Shown: piece after piece, positions 33,918-42,931 of the stretch
Numbering within the stretch: the first letter of the stretch is position 1
How the letters are laid out: each line of letters begins with the position of its first letter
Origin: Pontibacter cellulosilyticus
GTDB taxonomy: Bacteria; Bacteroidota; Bacteroidia; Cytophagales; Hymenobacteraceae
NCBI RefSeq assembly: GCF_014306105.1
Contig: NZ_JACRVF010000001.1
Location: forward strand, 620,001 to 684,000
Length of the DNA: 64,000 bases
Direction: 5' to 3'
Notes under the pieces: model-generated
What the model saw: only the letters and a program-made list of their open reading frames with translations
What the model was told of the DNA's origin: nothing
Databases searched by the model: none
Translations under genes and position numbers: made by a program

Positions 33918-35246
33918 TTACTCTTTATTAGCTGATGTGATGTCGCCAAGGTATTTGCCTTTGTGGCGGCCATATACCAGGTGCTTTGGGGTACCGATGA
34001 GTTGAGACCCGTAAATGCCTGAGTGCCCTGAAAACAGATAGGCTACAACGCAAGCAAGCGCCATATACACACTGCTGTCTGCGCCAAACAACTCAATAGC
34101 CATAATGGTACTGGTGAGCGGTGTGTTTGTGGCCCCGGAAAAGACTGCCACCAATCCCATGCCAGCCAGTAATGCCATCGGTAACGGTATAGCACCGGAT
34201 AAAGCATTGCCAAGTGTGGCACCTGTAAAGAAAAGCGGCGTTACTTCACCCCCTTTAAAGCCAGCTCCCAGTGTAAATGCAGTAAGCACAACTTTTACAA
34301 GAGAATCGTACCAGGGCAAAGCTTGCTCAAAGGCAGCCAGGATAGTGGGCACGCCCAAGCCAATATACTTGGTGGTTCCCATTGCCCAGACTACTACGGC
34401 AATTACTAATCCTCCAAGCAACGGACGGAACGGTGCATAGCCAATGTACTGCCTGAACTGCTGCGAGAAGAAGTGCGTGCTTCTAGAAAAAACCATCCCC
34501 GCCAACCCAAAAATAGCACCAGCAACCAACGCATAAAATATAGCTATGGGGGATAACTCAGGAACTACCGGAATGGCAAAAGAAGTATGGCCAACACCCC
34601 ATGCGAAGCAGACATAATCGGCAATAACGGCAGCCAGGAAACTAGGTAAAAGCGCCTCATACCTAAGCCGGCCAAGTATAAATACCTCTAGCCCAAAAAC
34701 AGCGCCGGCCAGTGGTGTACCAAACAAAGAGGAAAACCCTGCGCTGATCCCTGTAATGATAAGTACCTTTCTGTCGCGGGGCCGCAGTTTAAAGATCTTG
34801 GACAGCTGATCAGCCAGGGCTCCACCCATCTGCACTGCGGTACCCTCTCGTCCGGCTGAACCACCAAGCAGGTGCGTTACTAGGGTGCCTAACAAGACCA
34901 GCGGTGCCATCAGGAATGGAATGATTTGCTTAGGTCTTTGAATCTCTTCCAACAGCAGGTTATTGCCTTTGGCAGCACGGCCGGCAAAATAGTGGTACAG
35001 TAATCCCACGAACAACCCTCCAATTGGCAGCAGCCAGATGATCCAGGTATTTGCTTCGCGGTAATCTGTTACCCAATCCAATGCCACCAGGAAAAAAGCG
35101 GAGGCAGAGCCCGCCATGCAGCCCACCAGCACACAGATCAGCAGCCATTTTAAAGTATAAAGTATGGCAGTTGCCTGCTCTCCGGAAGAAAGCATTTTGC
35201 TCAGGAATTTTGAAAAGGCAAGATTGCGGGGCGTACGATTTTTCAT
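33918..35246 (-). CDS. ClC-family chloride channel/antiporter without CBS domains
   Basis: A 442-residue membrane protein. The selectivity signatures are GSAGREGTAVQMGGALADQ (the G-R-E-G-x-x motif with gating Glu), GAGFKGGEVTPLFFTGATLGNALSG and the later GATNTPLTSTIMAIELFG. GREGT in place of GREGP, and no C-terminal CBS pair, place it apart from the second ClC gene at 50.9 kb. Transport of Cl- or fluoride-like anions is possible; the usual fluoride ClC motif is not obvious. A good -33/-7 promoter lies just upstream of the ATG. Confidence 0.9.
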   Translation of the reverse strand: MKNRTPRNLAFSKFLSKMLSSGEQATAILYTLKWLLICVLVGCMAGSASAFFLVALDWVTDYREANTWIIWLLPIGGLFVGLLYHYFAGRAAKGNNLLLEEIQRPKQIIPFLMAPLVLLGTLVTHLLGGSAGREGTAVQMGGALADQLSKIFKLRPRDRKVLIITGISAGFSSLFGTPLAGAVFGLEVFILGRLRYEALLPSFLAAVIADYVCFAWGVGHTSFAIPVVPELSPIAIFYALVAGAIFGLAGMVFSRSTHFFSQQFRQYIGYAPFRPLLGGLVIAVVVWAMGTTKYIGLGVPTILAAFEQALPWYDSLVKVVLTAFTLGAGFKGGEVTPLFFTGATLGNALSGAIPLPMALLAGMGLVAVFSGATNTPLTSTIMAIELFGADSSVYMALACVVAYLFSGHSGIYGSQLIGTPKHLVYGRHKGKYLGDITSANKE

Positions 35247-35260
35247 GTTCTAGCTGACGA

Positions 35261-35290
35261 CAAATATACAAACAGGCAATGTATAGCAAA
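35261..35290 (-). promoter_or_regulatory. Promoter of the ClC gene
   Basis: On the minus strand TTTG (35287-35290), an 18-base spacer, then TATATTTG (35261-35268), matching -33 TTTG / -7 TAnnTTTG. Transcription should start near 35255, 9 bases before ATG 35246. Confidence 0.65.
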
Positions 35291-35438
35291 GCCTTCTGTA
35301 GGAGTCATCAGCGCTGCCTGGGCAGGCGGTTACAGGTGGTACCCCATCACCTAATAACAAAGGTAAATTTTATACTTAATTATACAAAAAGTAGCTCCAA
35401 CGGATGATGCACGAATCCTTAAATTCGTATGTATAAGC

Positions 35439-35561
35439 ATGGATGCTTTAATTGTAACATTGGTGTTGGCCTCGTTTGGAGTCGTGTACCTAATAAAAAC
35501 AGTTTATACCAGCAGAAAAGGGAAGAAGCCAGAGAGAAAACACTTCGATCATTACTGGTAA
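35439..35561 (+). CDS. Possible single-helix small membrane protein (40 aa)
   Basis: ATG 35439 to TAA 35561 reads MDALIVTLVLASFGVVYLIK then TVYTSRKGKKPERKHFDHYW. One N-terminal helix is followed by a strongly basic tail with aromatic end, typical of genuine small membrane proteins. It lies in the 442-base gap between the ClC promoter and the SSS transporter gene. A longer overlapping frame (35429-35656) lacks such structure and is not favoured. No terminator or family is seen. Confidence 0.45.
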   Translation: MDALIVTLVLASFGVVYLIKTVYTSRKGKKPERKHFDHYW

Positions 35562-35880
35562 CCCCAGAGAACTGCGAGTATAAAGTGCAGCGGATTCTAG
35601 TAGTATTGTTTTCAACTTTCGCTTTACACCAGACAGCCTCTGCCCTACTCCTGTAAATTGAACTGAGCTAATAAATTTGCCTCCACCACCTCAGTTTTAG
35701 TTGGCAGCAGCAAGAGTAGTTAATATAAGAGATATTGCACAAATCCACTGCTAAAAATTCACCTTCAGGAGCATCAAAAATGCATTAACTTTAAATTTAC
35801 GTGCATTTGCGCCTTTTTTTCATTATCTTCAAGTATAACCTCCTACTTACAACTTGAAAGTAATTATACTTTTCTAATAC

Positions 35881-37617
35881 ATGCACTATATAGACTTGTC
35901 CATCTTTGCGGCATACATGCTCGCGATGCTCGGAGTTGGATACTACTTTCTAAAAAAGAATCAGGGCGCAGAAGACTATTATGTTGGCGGCCGCACCATG
36001 AGTAGCGGGCACATAGGCTTGTCAGTGGTGGCAACTGATGTAGGCGGTGGCTTCTCAATTGGATTGGGAGGGCTGGGCTTTGCCATGGGGCTTTCCGGTT
36101 CGTGGATGCTATTTACCGGACTGCTTGGAGCATGGTTGGCTGCAGTTTTCCTGATCCCGAAAGTGAAAGACAATCCGGCCTTTGCAAACTTCTTTACCTT
36201 CCCGCAGATATTCGGGCACTATTTTAACGCAAGAGTAGCTTTACTGGCAGGAATTATTTCAGCTATTGGCTATACCGGCTTTACCAGCTCACAGATACTG
36301 GCAGGTGCCAAGCTGGCCAGCGGCACGTTTATAGACCTAGATCTTAATACTGCCTTGCTTGTAATGGGTATCATGGCTGTTGTTTATACTGTAATGGGTG
36401 GCCTTAAAGCCGTTATTTACACCGATACTATTCAGTGGGCCATCTTGATGGGCGGCCTCGTGTTTATAGGCATACCTATATCGTTTCTGGCAGTAGGTGG
36501 CGGCATAGAACATTTAAGCTTTGCGCAGCTAACAGACCCTGCTTTTCTTGCTGCACAATCAGGAAGAAGTATGGCCGCTGTCCGCAGTACGCTGCCTCCA
36601 GAATTCCTGAGCCTGAGCAATATTACCTGGCAGCAAATAGTAAACTGGGCTATCACCATTATTCCGATCTGGTTTGTTGGCATGACTCTGTACCAGCGGA
36701 TTTATGCCTGCCGCGACGTGAAAACAGCTAAGCGGGCCTGGTACATTGCCGGACTTTTCGAGTGGCCTATTATGGCGTTTATGGGCGTGAGCCTGGGCAT
36801 ACTGGCAAGGGTGGCAGCCGAACAAGGAATGTTTGATGGAATGACAGCCGGAGGCGTGGTAGATCCTGAAACCGGCCTCCCCATGCTGCTGCGCTCAGTG
36901 CTGCCGGTTGGCCTGATGGGGCTGATGCTCTCCTCCTACTTCTCGGCCATACTTTCTACTGCCGACAGCTGCTTAATGGCGGCCTCCGGTAATATTGTAA
37001 CCGATGTGCTAAGCCATTTCCGCCGCATCGATCCAAACGATTCCTCTACCCTTAAACTCTCTCAGTTAGTTACATTGCTGGTAGGTGCATTTGCGCTGTG
37101 GCTGGCAACCATGATGACGAACGTGCTGGACCTGATGCTCTACTCCTATGCTTTTATGGTGTCGGGTTTGTTTGTGCCGGTACTGGGTGCCTTGTTCTGG
37201 AAAAAGCGCAGCAGTGTAGCCGCGTTCTGGGCGATGCTGATGGGTGGTGTGGTAACGGTAGTGCTGCAGGTTTTTATGCTGGCAAGTATAGGTGCCGGTA
37301 CAGATATGGTGCTCCTGGCAAAGCAATTACAGCCTTATTTCGCTGAAGCCGTAAACCTTCAGGCCCTAACTACGCCAGAGCTACAGGCATTGGTTAACCA
37401 AACATTGTCCACAAACAGCCTGGTACATATTCCTGTTATGGGTTTAACATTTAAACTGCCCTACAACCTGAACCCTAATTTATTCGGATTATCTACTTCC
37501 GCAATTTTATACTTTACGTTAACTATTTTATATCCCGATAAAGAGAAAAATAAAACATGGCAGAAAACAACAACGTCAGCTACAACTTCTTTACCCCAGG
37601 AAATAACGCAGAGCTAG
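35881..37617 (+). CDS. Sodium:solute symporter (SSS family)
   Basis: A 578-residue transporter with about 13 helices. YYFLKKNQGAEDYYVGGRTMSSGHIGLSVVATDVGGG is the SSS N-terminal signature, and GLMLSSYFSAILSTADSCLMAASGNIVTDVL carries the second family signature with Ser/Asp sodium contacts. Takes up an organic solute with Na+. The last 61 bases overlap the GNAT gene in another frame and a racemase gene follows, so all three should be translated from one message. An amino acid is therefore the likely substrate, by context only. Confidence 0.9.
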   Translation: MHYIDLSIFAAYMLAMLGVGYYFLKKNQGAEDYYVGGRTMSSGHIGLSVVATDVGGGFSIGLGGLGFAMGLSGSWMLFTGLLGAWLAAVFLIPKVKDNPAFANFFTFPQIFGHYFNARVALLAGIISAIGYTGFTSSQILAGAKLASGTFIDLDLNTALLVMGIMAVVYTVMGGLKAVIYTDTIQWAILMGGLVFIGIPISFLAVGGGIEHLSFAQLTDPAFLAAQSGRSMAAVRSTLPPEFLSLSNITWQQIVNWAITIIPIWFVGMTLYQRIYACRDVKTAKRAWYIAGLFEWPIMAFMGVSLGILARVAAEQGMFDGMTAGGVVDPETGLPMLLRSVLPVGLMGLMLSSYFSAILSTADSCLMAASGNIVTDVLSHFRRIDPNDSSTLKLSQLVTLLVGAFALWLATMMTNVLDLMLYSYAFMVSGLFVPVLGALFWKKRSSVAAFWAMLMGGVVTVVLQVFMLASIGAGTDMVLLAKQLQPYFAEAVNLQALTTPELQALVNQTLSTNSLVHIPVMGLTFKLPYNLNPNLFGLSTSAILYFTLTILYPDKEKNKTWQKTTTSATTSLPQEITQS

Positions 37618-38009
37618 ACCAGGACGAGGTGCTCGACTTCCTGTTCAAGCATCTGGATGAATACGGGGATCAACGTGCCGACATTGCCAAATGCATGGAT
37701 TACGCCCTTTCTACCGCAGAGGGTAAAGGAGGTTCTGTAGTAGTTGCCCGCGAAGACAGTAATGTAGTAGGTGCGCTGATTATGAACAATACCGGCATGA
37801 GCGGGTATATACCTGAAAATATCTTGGTGTATGTGGCTGTGCACAACAGCCAGCGCGGAAAAGGCGTAGGTAAAAAGCTTGTGCAACTGGCCATAGACAA
37901 TACCGAAGGTAGCGTTGCCCTGCACGTAGAACCACAGAACCCAGCAAGGCACCTTTACGAGAAGCTGGGCTTTACAAACAAATACCTAGAATACAGACTA
38001 CAAAGATAA
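37557..38009 (+). CDS. GNAT-family N-acetyltransferase
   Basis: A 150-residue GNAT protein. VVAREDSNVVGALIMNNTGM and ENILVYVAVHNSQRGKGVGKKLVQLAI contain the acetyl-CoA pyrophosphate loop (QRGKGVGKK). VALHVEPQNPARHLYEKLGFTNKYLEYRL is the typical motif B and end. It starts inside the 3' end of the SSS gene and stops 3 bases before the racemase gene, indicating tight coupling. Acetylation of an amine substrate related to the racemase product is plausible but unproven. Confidence 0.88.
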   Translation: MAENNNVSYNFFTPGNNAELDQDEVLDFLFKHLDEYGDQRADIAKCMDYALSTAEGKGGSVVVAREDSNVVGALIMNNTGMSGYIPENILVYVAVHNSQRGKGVGKKLVQLAIDNTEGSVALHVEPQNPARHLYEKLGFTNKYLEYRLQR

Positions 38010-38012
38010 ACC

Positions 38013-39086
38013 ATGGCAGTTTTAAAGCTGTACCACGATAAACTTCAACACAATTACAACCACCTGGACCGGGTGTTTAAGCAGCATAGTATAGACTGGG
38101 GCATTGTAACCAAACTTTTATGCGGCAACGAGCTTTTTCTGAAAGAGGTACTGGCGCTTGGCGTGCAGGAAATCCACGACTCCAGGGTTACCAACCTGAA
38201 AGCCATCAAAAAAGTAGCCCCTCATGTGCAGACGGTGTACATTAAACCTGCACCGAAGCAAAGTATACCCGACATCATTCAATTTGCCGATGTCAGCTTT
38301 CAGACGGAGTATGAAATTATCAAGCTCTTGTCTGACGAGGCGGTGCGACAGCAAAAACAGCACAAGATCATCATCATGATCGAGATGGGTGATTTGCGCG
38401 AGGGTGTGATGGGTGATGACCTAGTTAATTTTTACGAAAAGGTATTTGAGCTACCCAACATTTCAGTGATAGGTTTGGGAGCTAATTTTAACTGCCTGCA
38501 TGGCGTTATGCCTACCCGTGACAAATTGATACAATTGAGCCTGTACAAGCAAATCATCGAGGCAAAATTTAATCGTAAAATCCCTTGGGTATCAGGAGGC
38601 ACCTCTGTTACCATTCCGTTGCTTTTTACCCACCAGATGCCACAGGGTATTAACCATTTTAGGATCGGGGAAGCGCTTTTCTTTGGCCTGAACCTGTTTA
38701 CCGGCGAAACTTTTGAAGGCATGTACGATGATGTGTTCGAGCTTTTTACAGAGATAATAGAGCTAACTGAAAAGCCGATGATCCCTAGTGGGATGCTTGC
38801 CGAAAACCCGAGCGGCGAAAGTTTTGAAGTGGATGAGAGCCTCTACGGTAAAACTTCACACCGCGCCATACTTGACGTGGGCTTACTCGATATCAACCCA
38901 AAGTTTCTGATACCAAAAGACGAAAGTATAAGCGTTATAGGTGCCAGTTCTGACATGTTGGTAGTGGAACTTGGAGACAACAAGGAGAATTACAAAGTAG
39001 GTGACATGCTTCGCTTTGGTTTACGGTATATGGGCGCGCTTAGCATACTTAACTCACGGTATATTGCCAAGGAAATAGTGAGGTAG
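38013..39086 (+). CDS. Alanine/ornithine racemase family PLP enzyme
   Basis: A 357-residue fold-type III PLP protein. DWGIVTKLLCGN contains the expected Schiff-base Lys34. HDSRVTNLKAIKK, VIGLGANFNCLHGVMPT and WVSGGTSVTIPLLF are barrel segments; NHFRIGEALFFGLNL binds the phosphate. The layout (barrel then beta domain) and these motifs fit the ornithine/alanine racemase group better than Alr or YggS. It interconverts L- and D- forms of ornithine, alanine or a related amino acid. It forms an operon with an SSS transporter and a GNAT. Confidence 0.85.
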   Translation: MAVLKLYHDKLQHNYNHLDRVFKQHSIDWGIVTKLLCGNELFLKEVLALGVQEIHDSRVTNLKAIKKVAPHVQTVYIKPAPKQSIPDIIQFADVSFQTEYEIIKLLSDEAVRQQKQHKIIIMIEMGDLREGVMGDDLVNFYEKVFELPNISVIGLGANFNCLHGVMPTRDKLIQLSLYKQIIEAKFNRKIPWVSGGTSVTIPLLFTHQMPQGINHFRIGEALFFGLNLFTGETFEGMYDDVFELFTEIIELTEKPMIPSGMLAENPSGESFEVDESLYGKTSHRAILDVGLLDINPKFLIPKDESISVIGASSDMLVVELGDNKENYKVGDMLRFGLRYMGALSILNSRYIAKEIVR

Positions 39087-39230
39087 ACCTTGTTTCCTGC
39101 TGATGCGAATTAATTATGCTCAGGACCATATGATTTACAGAAGCCAACCTGCTCGGATAAAGATACTCTTGCTGTGCTTTAGCTTTTGTGGTGTGAGGTT
39201 GTTTTGCAAGCTTCCTACTTAGTGTGCATG

Positions 39231-39524
39231 TTATTTATTCCAAAATAGCCACCTGATCAATAAAAAGAGTGATAATGCCAGAAGCAACAGACCCACTAAG
39301 CTAAACATGTACAAGCGTTGTTGTGTATTGTAGACTACAAAAAAGGTAAATGAAAGCGCTACGCCACCCCCTAGTACTATCATTATATCTTTCAAAGTGC
39401 ATTCTTTAAGTTTTATGATGGTGTATACCTTTCCGTAAAGGTAAAACGGAAGCCAAAAAGAGTAAATGCTGGAGATATAAAGTAAAGCCTTTGAATCTAC
39501 TAGGTCTATTAAAAGTAATAACAC
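39231..39524 (-). CDS. Possible small membrane protein in AT-rich block
   Basis: A 97-residue frame from GTG 39524. Three hydrophobic helices (ALLYISSIYSFWLPFYLYG, IMIVLGGGVALSFTFFVVY, FSLVGLLLLALSLFLLIRW). No ATG and a stop codon not far upstream, so it may be a true small gene or the remnant of a larger one. No family is recognised. Base composition matches the AT-rich neighbours at 39.7-41.1 kb rather than the racemase operon. Confidence 0.4.
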   Translation of the reverse strand: MLLLLIDLVDSKALLYISSIYSFWLPFYLYGKVYTIIKLKECTLKDIMIVLGGGVALSFTFFVVYNTQQRLYMFSLVGLLLLALSLFLLIRWLFWNK

Positions 39525-39567
39525 GCCTTGAAGTTTATTTTATTTTGATTGCTTGTCTACGAAAAAG

Positions 39568-39674
39568 GCTATACACGGGGTGGGGATTGATGTGCAGTTC
39601 TGTATCAATCCGTAAATTGTTTCCAGAAACAACTTTCAGCTTGAACTACAAACTAAACCCCACTCGTGTATAGC
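39568..39674. repeat. Imperfect inverted repeat next to AT-rich block
   Basis: GCTATACACGGGGTGGGG (39568-39585) and CCCCACTCGTGTATAGC (39658-39674) are reverse complements apart from one substitution and one extra base, separated by 72 bases. Length and arrangement recall recombination sites such as attC or MITE ends, but no integrase or transposase is nearby. Confidence 0.6.
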
Positions 39675-39695
39675 TAATGTTGTGGCTATGTACTT

Positions 39696-40226
39696 TTATT
39701 TATCTTTCATTTTATAGTGCATTTGAACAAGCCCACTGTCATAATTTTTTGTCGACGCTAATTCAAGTTCTTGTTCAGGTCTACCATCCTGAAAAAGTCT
39801 CGTTCCGTCACCAACTAAAATAGGAACTACAGATAGAATCATTTCGTCAAACAGTTTATCAGCTAGAAGTTGATTGACGATTTCTGAGCCACCATCACAA
39901 AAAATGTTTTTCCCTTTTTTAGCTTTCAATTCTTTTACTAAAGTTTTTAGGTCACCATTGTAGAAAGTCAGATTGCCTTGTTTTGGTCGTTCCTGTCTTG
40001 TAATGATATACGATTCTTTATCCGAGTGAGGGAAATCATATCCTTGTCCAACCACCCAATCGTAAGTCTTACGACCTACAATTACTGTATCTACTGTTGC
40101 CACAAAATTATTGTAACCATAATCCTCTCCTTCTTTTTGAACAATACTTAAAAAGCTTAGGTCATCCTTAGGTTTTGCAATGTAGCCATCTAAAGAGCAT
40201 GAGATGTAAAGAATTAGTTTTCGCAT
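39696..40226 (-). CDS. Dihydrofolate reductase family (RibD C-terminal domain-like) protein
   Basis: About 176 residues. MRKLILYISCSLDGYIAKPKDDL is the typical start of YyaP/RibD-like reductases. DTVIVGRKTYDWVVGQGYDFPHSDK, the GKNIFCDGGSEIVNQLLADKLFDEMILSVVPILVGDGTRLF core and LVQMHYKM follow. They bind NADPH in a DHFR-like fold but are not folate enzymes proven by sequence; true substrates are unknown. ATG 40226 is preferred over a TTG at 40247. AT-rich codon use and the absence of the TATACTT word set it apart from most of the window. Confidence 0.88.
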   Translation of the reverse strand: MRKLILYISCSLDGYIAKPKDDLSFLSIVQKEGEDYGYNNFVATVDTVIVGRKTYDWVVGQGYDFPHSDKESYIITRQERPKQGNLTFYNGDLKTLVKELKAKKGKNIFCDGGSEIVNQLLADKLFDEMILSVVPILVGDGTRLFQDGRPEQELELASTKNYDSGLVQMHYKMKDK

Positions 40227-40289
40227 ATTTTTAAGATTTTTTCGCAAAAATCCTTCTTTAAAATCATAAAGTATAGGACAAAACTTACC

Positions 40290-41069
40290 TTAGTCATTCT
40301 GCATTAATCGATACTGATTGGGAGTCATTTGCATGAAGCCTTTAAAAACCCGATTAAAATGGGACTGATCATAAAAACCGCTATCCAAAGCTATTTGACT
40401 TAATGTAAGATAAGGATCCTGTAATTTTTTAAGAGAGTATTCAATGGCTCGAAACTGAAGATACTTCAAGGGGTTTATGCCAATATGGGCTTTAAAAATC
40501 TCAATGAATGTTTTTTGAGAAATATGTGAAAAGGCAACCAAATCCTCAATTTTCATTACATTTTTATCAAAAGCATTTATGGCACTATATATTTTGGTAA
40601 AAGTTGGGTTTATTTCCTTGAAAGAAATTTTATTCTTCACAAATGAATACAGTATCTTGGACTTGTCCTCCATACTTGATATTTTGAGGTCTTTTTCTAG
40701 GTGAACAAGTTGCTTTTTTAATTCTGAAATAATCGTTTGTTGGCTCAGATGATAAGTGCTTTTTCCGTCTATAGCATTAATGTATAAAAAAGCCCATGGT
40801 TTTAAGATTATGCCACTTGTAGAATGGTAACCCTTAGCATTAACAGGAATAGCATATAATTGATTTTTGGAAATTGAAGAAAGTTCAGTTGTTCCTTTTT
40901 CAATTGAGTAGTTTGCAAACGAAAAGTAGTCACCAAATGAAAAGAAAATTTCAGAGTTAATACTTGGGCTTGATAATCCATGATAATTAAATTCTTCAGC
41001 TTCATTACTGTAAATTAACTCAACATAATCAGCTAAAGATTCTTTAGGTTTTATTACTACGCTATCCAT
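40290..41069 (-). CDS. AraC-family transcriptional regulator
   Basis: A 259-residue protein with an N-terminal sensory domain and C-terminal double helix-turn-helix: MKIEDLVAFSHISQKTFIEIFKAHIGINPLKYLQFRAIEYSLKKL then LTLSQIALDSGFYDQSHFNRVFKGFMQMTPNQYR. The second HTH is the AraC signature. It is 63 bases upstream of the dihydrofolate-reductase-like gene on the same strand and may control it. This pairing, and the AT-rich sequence, suggest both arrived together. Confidence 0.92.
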   Translation of the reverse strand: MDSVVIKPKESLADYVELIYSNEAEEFNYHGLSSPSINSEIFFSFGDYFSFANYSIEKGTTELSSISKNQLYAIPVNAKGYHSTSGIILKPWAFLYINAIDGKSTYHLSQQTIISELKKQLVHLEKDLKISSMEDKSKILYSFVKNKISFKEINPTFTKIYSAINAFDKNVMKIEDLVAFSHISQKTFIEIFKAHIGINPLKYLQFRAIEYSLKKLQDPYLTLSQIALDSGFYDQSHFNRVFKGFMQMTPNQYRLMQND

Positions 41070-41490
41070 AGGTTTTCTTGTATTAGCTAGCGGCTATGCG
41101 TAAACATACGGTTATTGACACTATGTGCGTAATTATTTTGTCCCATCTCACCTTATTTAATGGATGTTGGGCTATGATTGCGAATTCTCCAACAATATTC
41201 TACAAATACAATATATAGAAATTTAAGATGACCTCATCTCTTCCCTTTACGATTTTAAAGAATTTATAAAAACCCACCTCACCACCTTCATTAGTCAATA
41301 TAAATTACTACTCATTTTTGTGCTGTTGTTACACAAAGCGGATTCTGTTACCATAATAACAATCACAACTATGCAGAATAAAGTATACATAGCCAGAATG
41401 AAGGCTATTACACGAGCGTTTAAAATAACCCTTGTTATACCTTTCTCGTCCATAACAGGATAATTCCATCATATAGCTATACACTGTTAC
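41070..41490. other. Intergenic region between AraC and nhaA genes
   Basis: 421 bases, AT-rich, divergent between the AraC regulator and nhaA. No good TAnnTTTG promoter, riboswitch or long inverted repeat was recognised. A 30-codon frame at 41371-41463 is not convincing. One AAGTATA word lies at about 41381. Confidence 0.6.
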
Positions 41491-42822
41491 ATGCCAAAAA
41501 TATCATTGTACCGCCGGATTATTTACCCGCTACAGGAGTTTCTGCGTGCCGAGGCATTCAGCGGAATGCTGCTTATGTTTATTACACTGGCTGCACTTGC
41601 CTGGGCAAATTCGCCATGGGCCGAAAGTTACATAGATACTTGGAATACTGTATTAACCTTAAAACTCGGAGCGTTTGGTATATCTAAGGCGGCTATACTC
41701 TGGATCAATGATGGCTTGATGGCGATTTTCTTTTTTGTGGTCGGTCTGGAGATCAAGCGCGAAACCATGGTAGGCGAATTATCTAGTTTTAGAAGTGCGG
41801 CGTTTCCTGTGATGGCTGCTATTGGTGGTATGGTCGTGCCTGCGGGTATTTTCGTATGGCTGAATCAGGGGCTACCCAGCTTTGACGGATGGGGAGTACC
41901 TATGGCGACCGACATAGCATTTGCGATTGGAATACTTTCTCTGCTCGGAAACAGAGTACCGCTCTCGCTCAAGCTATTTTTGGTAGCTTATGCTATTGTA
42001 GATGATATTGGCGCTGTGCTAGTGATAGCATTGTTTTATACTTCAGAGTTGAGCCTTTTAAGTCTTTGGATTGGTTTTCTGGTGTTTGGTGTGCTGCTCA
42101 TACTAAATGCATTACGGGTCCGGAACATTCTAATCTATACGCTATTCGGGGTTGTGATGTGGGTGGCATTTTTAAAATCAGGGGTGCATGCCACAGTAGC
42201 CGGAATATTACTTGCTATTACCATACCAGGGCGTTCTAAGATATCTGAAGGAGACTTTATTTCGAGCACCGACACTATTTTAGGTGAATTACATGCACGC
42301 CATGTATCTCAATTACCAGCCGCCGACAATTATGAAGAAGATGATTTTCAGGCAGCTGTACGCACTATTGAGAGTAACTGCGAAGAGGTGGGCTCTCCGA
42401 TGCATAGGCTAGAGCATGCGCTGCACCCATGGGTCGCTTACGCTATCATGCCCGTTTTTGCACTCGCAAATGCAGGAATTCTGATCAACTCCGAACTAAC
42501 AGATGGATTTTCGAACCCGCTTACCTGGGGCATTATACTTGGATTGGTGGTGGGAAAACCACTCGGCATTGTGCTCTTTGCAGCGCTTGCCTCAGTAACC
42601 CGCATCGCACGCAAGCCGGCAGCATACACCTGGTTACAATTGATAGGGGTAGCATTTGTAGGTGGCATAGGCTTTACAATGGCAATTTTTATAGCAAACC
42701 TTGCTTTTGCAGGCTCTACTCTCCTGCCACAGGCAAAGCTGGCTATTCTTTGCGCTTCGTTAATTGCCGGCCTTGTAGGCTACCTTTTCCTGCGCTTCTC
42801 CGGCCAAAAGGAAGATGCTTAA
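41491..42822 (+). CDS. nhaA: Na+/H+ antiporter NhaA
   Basis: A 443-residue antiporter that exports Na+ or Li+ in exchange for 2 H+. FFFVVGLEIKRETMVGELSSFRSAAFPVMAAIGGMVVPAGIF and VPMATDIAFAIGILSLLGNRVP contain the conserved Asp of helix IV-V. LVAYAIVDDIGAVLVIALFYT includes the paired Asp (D163/D164 type) essential for transport. A 60-residue loop between helices is longer than in E. coli (388 aa). It stands near the mrp operon, a second sodium exporter. Confidence 0.94.
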   Translation: MPKISLYRRIIYPLQEFLRAEAFSGMLLMFITLAALAWANSPWAESYIDTWNTVLTLKLGAFGISKAAILWINDGLMAIFFFVVGLEIKRETMVGELSSFRSAAFPVMAAIGGMVVPAGIFVWLNQGLPSFDGWGVPMATDIAFAIGILSLLGNRVPLSLKLFLVAYAIVDDIGAVLVIALFYTSELSLLSLWIGFLVFGVLLILNALRVRNILIYTLFGVVMWVAFLKSGVHATVAGILLAITIPGRSKISEGDFISSTDTILGELHARHVSQLPAADNYEEDDFQAAVRTIESNCEEVGSPMHRLEHALHPWVAYAIMPVFALANAGILINSELTDGFSNPLTWGIILGLVVGKPLGIVLFAALASVTRIARKPAAYTWLQLIGVAFVGGIGFTMAIFIANLAFAGSTLLPQAKLAILCASLIAGLVGYLFLRFSGQKEDA

Positions 42823-42931
42823 AAAGCATGCACATCAGCACAGGATAAGGTGCCTTAATAAAGATGTAAAGGCTAATCAGTAATTCAGATTAAGTATAAC
42901 CGCTGCATTGCACACATTACAGAATAAGCAG

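Noticed and set aside
35429-35656. 75-codon frame overlapping the 40-residue small membrane protein
   Set aside because: It has no signal or helix at its start, and the alternative frame gives a coherent small membrane protein.
41371-41463. 30-codon frame before nhaA (MQNKVYIARMKAITRAFK...)
   Set aside because: No amino-acid bias, hairpin or membrane pattern to support a leader peptide or small protein.
41070-41490. Possible nhaA riboswitch
   Set aside because: No stems resembling known nhaA motifs were recognised in the 421-base gap.
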